Assembly: GCA_014529385.2 (NCBI GenBank)
Contig: CM043971.1
Span: 94,651,840-94,715,839 of the forward strand
DNA from: Adiantum capillus-veneris
Taxonomy: Eukaryota; Streptophyta; Polypodiopsida; Polypodiales; Pteridaceae
Length of the DNA stretch: 64,000 nucleotides
Direction of reading: 5' to 3'
Below, piece by piece: positions 34,368-46,049 of the stretch. Both the position numbers and the translations under genes were made by a program. Below the pieces are notes generated by a model that saw nothing but the letters and a program-made list of their open reading frames with translations, searched no databases and was not told the DNA's origin. Position 1 is the first letter of the stretch. Every line of letters starts with the position of its first letter.

Positions 34368-34965
34368 TGGGGCACCACTCGGCTTACACAACCCACCTGA
34401 TTGAGATAGGGAACACACCAATAGAGTGAGAGGAGAGAGACTTTCCATTTTCCCACTCAACATAGACACACAAACACACAGACACAGACACACAAATCAG
34501 CTCAAAGGAGGAAGATTTTTGATGCTTAGATAGAATTGAGCTTGGGGTGACACACATTTTTTTGATTTTTTTCTCAGGTTTTTAAGTGTCCACACTTCAC
34601 TTTTTCCCTTGCGCACCTTTGGCCTTTTGATTGACCTCAAATGGACCACAAAATGGCCACGTAGTGCGTTTTTGTTACCCTTCTACCCTTCTACATCCAT
34701 CCGTACACCTGGCACTCAACTTTTCTCGATAATGCATCCCGCAATCACGTGAAGTGGCCCCCCAAATACAATTCTCATGATGACCTTTTTGCATAATTCA
34801 TCACAAGAAAAAACTCCCGTTGTGTCCTCACTTATCCACATGCAAGTCTTGATCCCATTCATCCTCCTGACGCCACTAGATGCCACTTGATGCACCTGCT
34901 TACTTGATGGCTTTGGCCTGATGATAGCTTCCTCGAGAATTTTTATGCTCTACTAACTCCTCATT
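34260..34965 (-). repeat. F2-C 5' LTR, internally deleted and truncated
   Basis: It starts TGTGAGCGGGATGG, carries an AC run at 34321-34365 and lacks about 300 bp around 34545. It stops at CTCATT, where the E4 LTR begins. The last 200 bp or so of the LTR are absent from the window. Confidence 0.8.
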
Positions 34966-35889
34966 TGTGGGACGCATGTCTAACCTCACCATCCTATCTT
35001 ATTGCAGTATTAGCAAGAACCACAATTAAATTGTCAATCCATGGGATGAACCTGACTCGACTGGTGCATAGAGGCTACAAGAGGGTGTCAATCTCTCAGA
35101 AAACAACTAACAACTCACATCTAACTCAAGATACACTACTCAAGTGACTGAAATCACCAAAAGCCAATCGCTCATCGGTGAACAAATCACATACGTTGCA
35201 GCATCAAATGACATCCAAACGTAACAAAACTATTAGGAAATGTTTATATGACCTAAGAACACATGCTTATGGTCTCAAATCCCACTTTAGGTCAAGTCCC
35301 AAAATCGTGATTATTAATAGCAGTGGATTTTTGACCTAGTTGTTTTCAACCCAGAATGCATCTAAATGCTTAGCAATGATTTCCCAATACCTACCTATGC
35401 TTAGTTTCTGATTTGAAAGTGTAAATTCCTAGTTATGATTAAATTAGGTCGCGGGTCGGCGACACCAAAATCTATGAATTACTGTGCAGTGCTTACGTCA
35501 ATGCGTAGAGCTCTTACCTGCGATTGCAATGCAACAAACACGACTACAATGTGACAACCGGGGAGGGAGTAGGAAGCGTGAGAAGGAGAGAAGTGAGCGT
35601 TGTTAGCTCACGCTATGTATTTCATTATCCAAAACTTAATAATAACTTACAAAAATTGGCTTTTATACCTTAGCCAAGGTTTTTGGTGGTCAAAACTTAT
35701 AATATGGGAGTTCTACCAAAGATGGGTAATGATAGGTTGATACAATCTGGAAGCTTGCAACCCCGGCTCATCAATTACAAGGTTTATCCGAAAAGTAGGA
35801 GATACAATATTCCCGATTTATCAAAATAATAAGCGTGTTTACTATGAGAACTCCGAAAAAATGGTGTCCAGGTTAGCCTGTTGCTAACA
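34966..35889 (-). repeat. E4 3' LTR candidate
   Basis: A 924-bp block has TGTTAGCAAC at its minus-strand 5' end and CCCACA at the other, abutting a polypurine tract on one side and the interrupted F2-C LTR on the other. It contains no plausible gene. No second copy is in the window, so the LTR assignment rests on its termini, the polypurine tract and the interrupted neighbour. Confidence 0.65.
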
Positions 35890-35906
35890 TCCCCCCCCCC
35901 ATCCTT
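35890..35906 (-). other. E4 polypurine tract
   Basis: The minus strand reads GGATGGGGGGGGGGA immediately before TGTTAGCAAC, after a coding end with GRHRQGWGG-like readthrough. Confidence 0.7.
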
Positions 35907-35931
35907 GCCTGTGTCGTCCCTTGACACAACT

Positions 35932-38746
35932 TTATGGGATAAAGTAGTCTTCGGGTTGGCGACTAGCGAGACGGTCTTTAAGAACTGTTAGAGACTTTTG
36001 ATATTTGATCTTCCTTTCTTTATCTGGCACTTGCAAAAATTTTATAGTTACTCTGTTTTTCAGCTCCACTACTGAGTAGCCTACAAACCTTGAGGTCAGA
36101 TTGTTGATCACTGGTGCAAATATCTTCGCTCGCCAAGTGAAGAATCCTGTGTAGAACGCTTCTTCAAATGCCAACATATTGTGAGAAGGTAGAAACATGC
36201 ATCTGGCGTAGAAGCCATAGAGGACTTCTTAGGAAGGTTTGCCATTGAGATCATAGCACAAACCTTTGTTACCCTTGAGGAATGACATCCAAGGGCGCCT
36301 GCTTGATCTAGCTCATTGAACACTTCGATGCAGGTGAGCAGCATTTGGTAGATCTTATATAGCATAGCACATGACAAATATGGTATAATTTTTAAGAATA
36401 ACATGGCGCCCTTTAGGGTTTTCACCATGTATTCTTCAGTCGCTTGTCCCTTTTCTAGAGCAGGCAATCTTGGGTAATTCAGCCAAGTTAGCCGCTTCTT
36501 TTCTAGTCCCTCATGTGCTATTCAGGTCCTTACTCTTGGTACAGGACAGAAAGTCGGATCTTTTTGCAGGACTGCAGGTGCTCTCGTGAACATAATCAAG
36601 TATCTTGGGTTTTTGTTCAGCCATATCAACCTCCACTTTATGTAGTCTTTATCTGCGTCCTCGACTTGCATGTCTATGTAAAGTCTTTCTTTTACCTGTA
36701 TTAATTTAACTTTTATCAGAGGGTAGGGCAGGGACTGTTGGTTCAATTGCACATTTATTTGGTTGGGAGTGAGTTGTGTGACATTGACAGAATGAAGTAC
36801 TCTCAGCTCCCAATCCATTGCTGCCTTCCACTGCTCATCTACCTCTTGTATAACTTTTTCTTTTAGTGCATCTTCTTCAGTCTTTGGAGCTAGACCATGG
36901 ACACTATGTCTTCTTCTGTAATGTTTACCTAAAAATCTTCCTCGCCACTCATCTCTATTGTGGACTGTGTATCCATTTCAACAAATGATATTAAGGGCAT
37001 TTCTAGCTGAGGCTACTCCAAAGTGCCTGCCTCTTCTTGCGTTTCTGGCCTTCCCTCTCACAGTAGCTGGTTGACTCTTTTGAGTTCATCTATCTTCTTC
37101 AGTAGTTCATCTTCTCTTTGGACCCGCATCAAGGCCAAGTCTCTGCACTGAGATTGCTCTAACTTCAGCTCCATCTCGAGGTCTTTATTTTTCTTTTCTA
37201 GCTCCTTGTAGACCTCGTATGTTCCTTGGATCGAGGCAACGATTGGATTTTCTCATATTTGTCGCAAGAATATCGTCTGATCATTGATTCTTTGTTCTAA
37301 TTACTATAGAGAAGCATTGGATACATCTAACTATACCTGGATTTTTTGAGCTGATAGGGTGGTAGTGAGAAGTTCATTTGTAACTTCCGTCAACTGATCA
37401 TCCTTGGCTTTGCACACATCTGATAGTTTGGTTTAGCTTATTCTCTCACCTCCTGCACTTGCCCTTGTAGATCGGTGATGACATTAAGTCTGTCGCCTAA
37501 CTCCCCTTGGAGTGCGTCCATCACCATCTCTAACTCTTTGGCCCATGTGCTACGGCCAAGTGCTGCTGAGCAAAGTCTTTCAATCATCTCCTACATTTGC
37601 TTATCATATTCGTTAACCTACAAGATGACTTTGTCATTTGATTTCCAGTCTTCATGACGTGCCAATTGAGTTGATGTTTCTACAGCCTCTTGTGTGTCTT
37701 TTGACTGTGTTAGGACAGCTGGTTGTTGTTGTTCTTGTAGCCATGGCTATTCTTTTTCCGTGGAGGTAGAGAGTGGTTCTACTGCCTTTTGCTCCTTTGG
37801 GTGCTCAAACTATGTGGTGTCCTCTTTTGTTGCAGGACTTGCTGCCTTTTCGGTCTCTAGATCTCTCTCTCTATTTGCTTCTCTTGATTAGAGACATCTG
37901 CTTGTTTTGTTGTTTCCTCTGCTTCATGTTGCTCATATTCTTGTGTAGCTTTAGCTATTTTTTCCTGTTCAGCTTCTGCTTTTTTTGTTGGTTCATTTGT
38001 GGTGTCTTTAACTATCGGTGATGGTGGTGGGCTCGACATTGGTTGATCTCAGTGTTCAGAGATGTGGGGAGACACACCACCTTGGGTATGTTGTGCTTCT
38101 CCTTGTGCATTATTTTCCTCTGCTCTCTTTTGTTCTTCTTCCGCCTCTTTCGCTTTTCTCGCCGCTTCTTTGGCTTCTTTCAACTTTAAAGCTTCCGCTT
38201 CTTGGTACATCTTTTCCAAGGATTCCGTTGGATCTTCATATTGCTTCCTAGTATGATGCTTTTTTCTAGGCCCTTTAAGCTCAGTAGACACCCATTTTTT
38301 TGGGTCCTTTCCTTGTGCTTGTCCGTTGCATTGGTATGCATGTTTCTCTCTTTCAAACTGGGCTTTCTTTTGCAAAGGCTCTTCTTGGTGTGTTGCCATG
38401 GCTTTCCTCTTCATTTCCTCCTTTGTGCTCTCTTTTCTTCATTATCCGAGCTTTCCCTGTTGTGCCTTTCCATCGAACTTTCAACCGATACTTCATTAGA
38501 TTTGTAGGATCTCTTGGCCTATCTTGTAGCTCAAGGAGATGATTGAGCTGACATTATCCAAGTGTTTTGGTCTAGGGAAGGTGGTAGGTTGTCGGCCATG
38601 CCGATGGCATGGTATGCAATTCTTGTCAACACCTTTGGTGCACCCAAGTAAGTAATCTTTCCTTCCTTCTTTGTGCCTTTCAAAGTGGTCAAGACATATT
38701 GTGCGTGGTCCACCGGTTGCTTGGTTGTTGACTTGAGAACTTGCGT
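35932..38746 (-). pseudogene. E4 Gag-like ORF, C-terminal part
   Basis: The minus strand continues the E4 frame after the F2-D insertion. It encodes YVLTTLKGTKKEGKITYLGA and a Ser/Glu-rich section, then a strongly charged coiled-coil-like stretch (38049-38414, KLKEAKEAARKAKEAEEEQK), Gln/Glu-rich segments, and a C-terminal region (36818-35932) with VQLNQQSLPYPLIKVKLIQV and FTWRAKIFAPVINNLTSRFV. Stops and shifts split it. No protease, RT or integrase motif was found. Role unknown; Gag-like by position between LTR-like blocks and by its coiled-coil character. Confidence 0.55.
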
Positions 38747-40244
38747 TGTGAGTGGGATAGAAACACACACAACACCTCTATAATGACCCGACACACACTC
38801 TTGGGATGATACACACACACACACTATGGGGCACCACTCGGCTTACACAACCTGCCTGGTCGAGACAGGAAACACACAAACGGAGTGAGAAGAGAGAGAT
38901 TTGCCACTTGCCCGCTCCACACAGAGATAGACACACACACACACATACCCAAAACCCAGCTTAAAAGAGGAAAATTTCTGATGTTTAGATACAATTGAGC
39001 TTGGCTTGTGTGAATCACCTGTACTTGTAACCTGTAACCTATAACCTGTAATCGCAAATATCGAAGCTTGAAGCTCGAAGCAGAAGGTACTCGAAGAAGA
39101 TCCTCCGTGGGGGCACCAAAAGAATGTGAGCGGGATGAAAACAGACACAACGCCTCTATAATGACCCCACACACACTATGGGTCACCACTCGGCTTACAC
39201 AACCTGCCTGGTCGAGACAGGAAACACACAAACGGAGTGAGAAGAGAGAGAGTTCCCACTTGCCCACTCCACACAGAAATAGACACACACACACACATAC
39301 CCAAAATTCAGCTCAAAAGAGGAAATTTTTTGATGTTTAGATACAATTGAGATTGGTCCAACACCAATGGGGCAAATAGCTCACACAATATGGGTAACAT
39401 ATGCCAGATACAATCACAAATTGGAGCAGAGGCTTCGCTCATAGGAGAAACTTACACAGCCATAACAACAAAAAAACAGTGAGGAATTTGGAAAAATGGG
39501 CAGCGCCATCGCGTCTGGAATGGCCCAAAACCCCAGTCTACAATGTCAAAGTGCTCAAATCCGACCTCGGATGAGCAGTTTACGGCCAAAACAGACTCCA
39601 AAAACAACAAAAACTCACTTGCGGCTGTTCCTCCTCTCTTCTCCATGTTTTTTCTGGTCTTCTCTCACGTTTTTCAGTTCTCACACATAGCTTTATTACT
39701 TGGGTACCCTTGGCCTTTTAGTTGACCTCAAACGGACCCCGAACAGGCCAAAAACTTACCCCGCAGTGCATAGTTGTCACTCTGCTGGCAGCCATCCGCA
39801 CACCTGGCACTCAACTTTTTCCAATAATGCATCCCGCAACCACGTGAAGTGGACCCCAAATACAATTCTCATGATGAAATGTTTACATAATTATCACAAG
39901 AAAACACCCACGTTGTGTCCGTACTTATCCACGTGCAATTACTGACCCCATTTGACCTCCTGACGCCACTAGATGCCATCTGATGCGCCTGCTTACCTCA
40001 TGACGTTGACCCGCGAATAGCTTCCTCGAGAAGTTTTCACGCAACCAACTCCTCATTATTATAGAAAAAACACACTGGTACTGGCGATATTGAAAATCGA
40101 TGCACTATGTACATGTTGTCCTACATGTACACATGTGGGCCCCACGTAACCACTTGGCTATAGAAAATGGGCAATCCTTTATTTTATGCACCATGCATGT
40201 GTATGTACATATGCGCAATCACTTGCTCCAAAAAACTCCTAACA
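38747..40244 (-). mobile_element. F2-D: internally deleted F2 element in E4
   Basis: It consists of an LTR start (38747-38998), a short leader piece, an intact primer site (39101-39121) and a full LTR (39125-40244). All of gag and pol are gone. Flanking GCGT at 38743-38746 and 40245-40248 is the target duplication. Removing the element restores the E4 frame across the junction, so it inserted into E4. Confidence 0.9.
39101..39121 (-). other. F2 primer-binding site, best preserved copy
   Basis: The minus strand reads TTTTGGTGCCCCCACGGAGG next to the LTR. It is nearly the same as the E6 site (TTTGGTGCCCCCACTGAGGA). Confidence 0.7.
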
Positions 40245-40287
40245 GCGTGAAGGTGGTGGCAACCGGATGATTTGGCATGGTATACCT
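40245..40287 (-). pseudogene. E4 ORF, short middle piece
   Basis: It encodes YTMPNHPVATTFT in frame with both neighbours once the two insertions (F2-D on one side, the DNA transposon on the other) are removed. Confidence 0.7.
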
Positions 40288-40335
40288 GGGTGGGGATTTA
40301 ACATTTGCGAGTTTTTCATTTCAAGTTTTTTTGAC
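40288..40335 (+). repeat. Left terminal inverted repeat
   Basis: It starts GGGTGGGGATTTAACATTTG and continues CGAGTTTTTCATTTC and a T-run. It pairs with 46315-46360 on the other strand, with a small gap after GGGT. Confidence 0.75.
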
Positions 40336-40438
40336 AATTTTAGCAATCTTTAGAGTTTTTTTAACCAAACATGTGTCATAGCATAAAGTATCTATTTAAT
40401 GTAATTTTCAATCATCATAAGACTCCATATATGTGTGG

Positions 40439-40605
40439 TTGACAGAGAGAGAAAGTATAAATTCTAGAGAGATAGTATTTATGCACGTTACCATTGGAAG
40501 AAGAGATCATAAATCCTTGAGAGAGAGAGAGTGACTTCTCTTCTAGAGAGAGAAAGTAAAATCATAGAGTTGTATATCACTATGCAGAGAGAGAGAGAGG
40601 GCATA
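40439..40605. repeat. GA-rich repeats near the left end
   Basis: Scattered GAGAGAGA tracts (40445, 40524, 40547, 40585) lie in the presumed upstream region of the plus-strand gene. In this part of the transposon no coding is seen; they may be promoter-proximal simple repeats. Confidence 0.6.
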
Positions 40606-40689
40606 ACGACGTGAAAATGTAAACAAATAAAATCACCATTTCACAACTCATGCCATTAGAGTCAAATATGCTCGCAGTGTATGTCATTA

Positions 40690-40838
40690 GAGTCAAATAA
40701 TCCACAATATATATACATGCGATAAAGTAAAAAATCATGCAAAATAGAGACAACACTATTTTCAGAGTTAAATAATCCACAACATATATAAATGCGATGA
40801 AGTAAAAAATCATGCCAAATAGAGACAATACTATTTTT
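40690..40838. repeat. Tandem duplication of about 74 bp upstream of exon 1
   Basis: Two adjacent copies (from 40690 and 40764) share AATAATCCACAA, ATGCGAT and AATAGAGACAA. The second copy ends in the polypyrimidine stretch before the first recognised exon. Confidence 0.85.
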
Positions 40839-43595
40839 CCCAAGCTTGAGCTTTTTGAAACAACGTAAGTTTGAGGATGTAAATACATTCGCTAAACTAC
40901 CACAGGATAAGATCAAAATTTCATTTGCTCTACAAAAGGAAGACTTTGACTTGTCTCTTATCAAAGAGATGCAAGAGATCAATGATCCCTCAATTTCACT
41001 GCCAGAGAAGGAAATGGTTGCTCGAGGAAGAGTAGAAAAAATATTCAAAGAAAGAGCTTATAAGGTAAACACTTTCTCTTCTCACCATTCACGTTTGAAT
41101 TTCTACAAAATTGTAAGTTTACATGTCATTTGAATTTGATTTATTGGATTCAAAAATTGATTTGATTTTCTCTCGTGCTAATGCAACATAGATGTTCGCC
41201 ATTGCCAACCCCACCAATGGCTAGGGGTTCTTCTCTTTGTTATTTAACTTCAATTGGATAAGAGAAAAGGATCAAGTGGACCTTACAAGAGACAAGGTCC
41301 ACTCTTTGGAAACTTCTAAAATATCACCAGAGAGGTAATAATTTTTGGATAAAAAATAAGCATGAAATTATCAAATGAATCAATGCATTTATGGTTTGTT
41401 TATTGTTTGCTTTATAGAAAAAAGGAAATATTGCACTCTTTGATGCATTGCCGTGTAGATGATGTTACTTATGAGCGTTATATTAGTGCAATGAAATTTA
41501 GAATGTACTTGCGTAAAGAGTGGTATTGGGGAAGTATCTTGAAACAATGCTTGAGGATCAAAGGGAAAATGATTGAAGAAATGTCGGAGGGCTTTGAAGC
41601 ATGGTTTCATCACCAATTGAGTGACCACATTGATAAAGCTTTTGTGGAGCTTTGGAGTAAGCTCAACACAAAAGAGTCGGATGAAAAAATTCCAGAGCTT
41701 ATGGAATCTTCGAGGAGAGTATTATTCAGATAATACAATTGATATCTTTATGGTTGTTATTCTATTTTGTACTTAGAGTTTGTATAATAAATAAGTCACT
41801 TAAGAAAGGAGCTCAAATAAAGTTAACTGCATTTTATGTAGATGGCTAATTCAGCTTTACGATCAAACTTTGTTGGAGAAGTTTCTAGTTGTTGTTGAAA
41901 GTTGGAGGGACCTCTCTTGTGAGGAGTGTATGTATCCACTATGGATGAGAGATTATGGTTTGATTGCTTAGGAAATTGAGTATTGCCCTTGGTGGCTAGA
42001 TTACACTCGAGGCACCTACCCACGTGAAGAAGGGAACTTATATAAAGGTTATTTTTTGGCATTTATAAAAACTACAAAATTGTTAAAGTGCTCATACTAT
42101 TTAGATTATGTTTGTGAGAAACATATTTTTGTTTTCTTTAGAGCACGTTCTTGAAAGAAATGAAAATGGTATTGAGGAGATTGGCTCAGCTTCCAAGAAA
42201 GCCACCTCTTTGAAAAGAGTAAACAATAGTATAATCTCCTCTATAAAGAAACGATTGGATTTTGTTAGATCGAAGAAGCCCAATAAGTCTCCCAAAAAGA
42301 ACAAAAAAGGTGCTCAAGGCTCCAAAGGTAAGCTTGCTTGTAAAGATATATAGCTGTCACTTTCTTTCTACTCAACAATTCTTGATGAAATATTTGTTTT
42401 TCTGATTATGCAGTGCCTTCCATAGATTGTGATGTGACCATTGTTGGCAACATGCTAGATGTTTACAAAATTTATCTCAATGATAAGAAATGGTAAACAC
42501 ATGTGAGAAGAAAGACTAACTATGTGTGGTGTGTGTTGTGAATGTTTGAAATACATGTATTTGATCGTATGCAGGATCTTGGATTTTCTTCATTCAGCCC
42601 ATGTGGATGGGGAGAAGAGTAATGAAGTGGCCTCTCTTTTGTTTGCAAATTTTCCAACAAATTTTAAAGTTGAAAATTTTTCGGAGAACGAGGTACGCAT
42701 TTTTCAAAACCACAATGGACAGTCTATGATAGTTTTAGAACTTTAATTAAATTAACAATGCGTATTATGCAGGTCCCTCCATGGAATCAATTCTCTCAAA
42801 AATTAAGTAAGAAAGTGGAAATAATAGCTTCAAAGTATGTGGCAGACAATGGGTGGTACAACGCCTTATGCTCCACTGATCACTTTGGCATTGTGTCTAG
42901 CCATGCCATCGAGATGGGATTCAAAATGATGCACACCATCCTTATTTTGATCCCTGATGGTTATGTGCGAAAGACCATTGAGATTGAGAGAGTAAATAAT
43001 TTTTTTTGTTGATTGAAAAGCATGCTCGTAGTTTTCTTCAATTAGATCACATTCTAATTGTAATTTGTAGGTAGAATCACTATTGCTAGGATTGTTTTAT
43101 CATAAGGGTCAACGTCCTATCTACGATCAACGAGATGGAGAGAGCGTGGACAACAACTCTTTCGATGCCAAGTCCGGAATACTGGTGGAGCGCGCCGAGA
43201 CGGAGAGTACATTGGAGGACACGCTCTTAGAGGTGCCGCCGAGGGTAGCCTTGACTTCTTTCAGTAAGAATATATGCTTCCTACTATGCGTTATTGGACT
43301 ATGTTACATAAAGTAAAAATGCGCATATTTTTTTTCTTTTTTTAGCTGGCTTGTGCTAACATTTACTGCGGAGCACACCTACATTGTTGATATGTTTTCT
43401 AGATGTGGTGGCTTGGGCAATGTTTGCATTGAGTTGTCTAGACACTGTCTCTGCATAGATAGTGATCTAGAGGTCTTCCAGCAACATCTTTCACGCTTCA
43501 AGGGTCCATGTGTACGTGCTATTTCAAGAGTTGATGCAGATAGCGATGGGGAGACTGATTGGCAGCAATATGAGCCTGGATCACACTGCCCTTGA
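40801..43595 (+). pseudogene. Ten-exon gene with C-terminal methyltransferase-like domain
   Basis: Exons end or begin at GT-AG sites with matching phases: to 41064; 41225-41334; 41418-41718; 41855-42047; 42142-42327; 42414-42492; 42575-42692; 42773-42991; 43071-43263; 43346-43595. The N-terminal half is helical and charged with no recognised domain. Exon 5 is Lys-rich (possible nuclear signal). Exons 7-10 resemble a beta-class amino-methyltransferase: a degenerate motif-IV place (LLFANFPTNF, or VPPW at the start of exon 8), a GF...LIP strand and LLLGLFYHKG, then motif I VDMFSRCGGLGN and IDSD. There is one TAG in exon 4 and a one-base frame mismatch between exons 9 and 10. The first exon and start codon are not certain. 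Substrate unknown. Confidence 0.6.
43386..43421 (+). other. SAM-binding motif I
   Basis: The codons read VDMFSRCGGLGN, close to the D-x-F-x-G-x-G pattern of class I methyltransferases with R at the first Gly. ELSRHCLCIDSD follows, where an acidic residue ends the next strand. In beta-class enzymes motif I lies C-terminal to the catalytic motif IV, as here. Confidence 0.6.
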
Positions 43596-44755
43596 TTGAT
43601 ATCAACATCGATATTATCTATCGTTTTTTCTAGTTTGTGATTTTTATGGAACAACGTGTGACCATGGTGTTTGGGTGCCTCTTTTTTGGTATTATTGAAG
43701 ACATGTTGTTGGTGTTGATTGTCCTTATCAATTCAGCCATGATTTCATATTTATTATGCTAGATAGAAGTTAGTTGAGAGCTTTGGATTTACCAAAGTAA
43801 TATACCAACACATGTTTTTTTGCGTATGTAATTTCGTCTTCCCGTGAGCATTGGCTACTGCACGGAAGCAAGTATGGAATGGGGATTTTTTTTTGTTTGA
43901 ATTTTGATGCCGTTATGCTGCCAAAATTTTGATTGCTTGTGAATATAATCATGCTTTTTGTTCATGTTTGGAAACATAATCATGGTTTCATGTATACACA
44001 AAATTTAGGCAAGCTTCACGGAAGCAAGTACAGAATGGGAAAGCTTAACGAAAGTTAGGCAAGCTTTCACGGAAGCAAGTATGGAATGGGTTTTTTTTGC
44101 AATTTTCACGTTGTTATGCTGTCAAAATTTATTAATTTATTTATATGTGTGTGTTTATGTACGTAAGCAGTTCTTCAACTCGGTAAAGTGTTTTTAAGTA
44201 CTTGTTTATACAATATATATAGTTATTTATATGTGTGTGTTTATGTATGTATGCAGTTCTTCAACTCAGTAAAGTGTTCTTAATTACTATTTTATATGCA
44301 AGAGTCTATGCGTGTATCATTACTTTGAGGTATCTGCCCAAACAAGTACAACCATCAATATTTTTTAGATTCCTGGTTTCAAATTGGCTTATTAGGCATT
44401 CATCCTTGTTTGCAACAACACCTACATGGACAGGAAACAACATTCTACTAAAAGCAGGGTAAATACTAAAGACATGCTCATCTTTTTCTTGAATCATATA
44501 AAAAACTCACATAGATTTTCTTTACGTTGTGGCTTTCAAACAGCTTGTAACTAGTTACATTTGACGGTTCAGTTTAGCTAGAAGATATCAACAATACCCT
44601 AAGCTATGACAGATCTTAAAGATGTGTTAGTAGACCAGGCCGATTAAAAGTATCACAGCTACTTCAATAATAATAAGTCAGACAGAGGGAGGGGGCGATC
44701 CCGAGCATCATATAATTAAAATAAGTTGTTTACATGATTAGGTAGGGAATCAAAC

Positions 44756-44756
<1 letters not shown>
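43596..44756. repeat. Non-coding, locally duplicated region
   Basis: Three copies of a CACGGAAGCAAGTA(T/C) motif lie at about 43860, 44018 and 44073. An 86-bp tandem duplication (from 44137 and 44223) shares GTGTGTGTTTATGTA and GCAGTTCTTCAACTC. No gene was seen. It would hold the 3' untranslated end of the plus-strand gene. Confidence 0.65.

Positions 44757-44807
<51 letters not shown>
44757..44807. repeat. AC microsatellite
   Basis: About 25 AC repeats within the DNA transposon, between the two oppositely oriented genes. Confidence 0.95.
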
Positions 44808-44808
<1 letters not shown>

Positions 44809-44898
44809 ACAACTTGCATCACACTAGTACAATTTATCATGTGCTAGTGCATATTTATTTAAATATATTAATTACTGCATAATTATTTAAATCTTGCC

Positions 44899-45255
44899 TC
44901 AATCTTCTACCACATTAGAGCCAGAGATGTCGACCAGGTTGATTGTGTGTTTGTAGAGAAGCAAATGGTCAATCTCCGCCTGTAAAGCGGCCCTCTGAGA
45001 GTTGTCTATGTACCCCCATGTCTCCCACTTGCTCAGAGCTTCTCGCATTGTCTCAAAGCCATCATTGAGTTCCTGGTCTCCGGTGTTGCGAGTGAGATTA
45101 AGGTGGTTGAACATCCGGATCGCCTTGTTTGTGTCAGCCTCTCTCTGTGTAAACATCTTCTTTTCTTCAAGGGGTGCGTTGGGGGGGAGTTTGTGAAGCT
45201 CTTCATGGATTTTTCCAACTACCTCATTACCAGTAGTTGCATATCCTATAGGCAT
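44899..45255 (-). CDS. Intact 118-residue ORF in the DNA transposon
   Basis: The frame starts MPIGYATTGNEVVGKIHEEL and ends DISGSNVVED before TGA. It is mainly helical in appearance, with mixed charge (KKMFTQREADTNKAIRMFNH, ALSKWETWGYIDNSQRAALQ). No signal peptide, membrane segment or known motif was seen. It converges with the plus-strand gene and has no stop or shift. It may be a second transposon gene or a single exon of one. Confidence 0.5.
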   Translation of the reverse strand: MPIGYATTGNEVVGKIHEELHKLPPNAPLEEKKMFTQREADTNKAIRMFNHLNLTRNTGDQELNDGFETMREALSKWETWGYIDNSQRAALQAEIDHLLLYKHTINLVDISGSNVVED

Positions 45256-45329
45256 TGTATAAGTACCTCCGATTCACTTGTGCTGCATATGCTGCTTGCC
45301 TTGTAACATTTATATAGGCATATGCTAAC

Positions 45330-45645
45330 TGCTAAAGTGGAGCGTGCAATAATATATGCATGATTTGTCAATATGAATATTATGCCCCTATGAATATTAT
45401 AATCGTCTACTAGTCCACCACTAACTTTAAAAGTGGAGCGTGCAATAAAATATGCATGATTTGTCACTACGATTATTATTCCCCTATAGAATTTATAAGC
45501 ATCTAATAGGGCAATGAGGAGCCACCACTAACTACCTCTCTAAGGGCTCGGGAAACACTATTATTATTACTCCCCTATGAATATTATAAGCATATAATAG
45601 TGCAATGAGTAACCACCACTAACTGCGTCTCTAAGGGCTCAAAAA
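45330..45645. repeat. Interspersed tandem repeats, about 100-120 bp
   Basis: Repeated pieces include GTGGAGCGTGCAATAA, ATATGCATGATTTGTCA, CCCCTATGAATATTATAA and CACCACTAACT followed by CTCTAAGGGCTC. They occur two or three times with shuffled spacing. Non-coding. Confidence 0.75.
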
Positions 45646-45695
45646 ACATTATTTATGGACCCAGCTTTCGAACCTTTTCATACGCATATGAACAG

Positions 45696-45699
<4 letters not shown>

Positions 45700-45788
<89 letters not shown>
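45700..45788. repeat. CT then CA compound microsatellite
   Basis: A CT run passes into a CA run. Confidence 0.95.
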
Positions 45789-45790
<2 letters not shown>

Positions 45791-46049
45791 AGCAGAAAAC
45801 ATGCACACACCCTCCTTCTTCACAACAAAGCTCCACTTTTACTTAACTCCACTTTCATCTCAATGAAAATGTGGGATATTTATAAAATATATACATTAAA
45901 CCAACACATAAAAAATTCTATACCAAGTTACTAAATGAAATAATTTGAACCGGCTTGAGAACCTTCTTGCCCAAACTTGAGCCGAATATTTTTCATTTTG
46001 AACCTATCTTTTCTCTAGCACCCTCTCTCCCCCTCATCTCCCACTCTCA

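Larger units (their letters stand above)
25666..34965 (-). mobile_element. F2-C: Ty3/gypsy (Tat-like) element, rearranged
   Basis: It has a 3' LTR at 25666-26816 and a truncated 5' LTR at 34260-34965. The gene order is that of F2-B. Part of integrase is replaced by unrelated DNA (27587-28831), the protease region is duplicated, and the RT active site is altered. The right end stops inside the LTR where the E4 LTR begins. Confidence 0.85.

Noticed and set aside
41925-41980. A very short intron explaining the TAG in exon 4
   Set aside because: The only GT-AG pair would give an intron of about 50 bases and remove conserved-looking CEECMYPLW coding; too short for a typical plant intron. A nonsense mutation is simpler.
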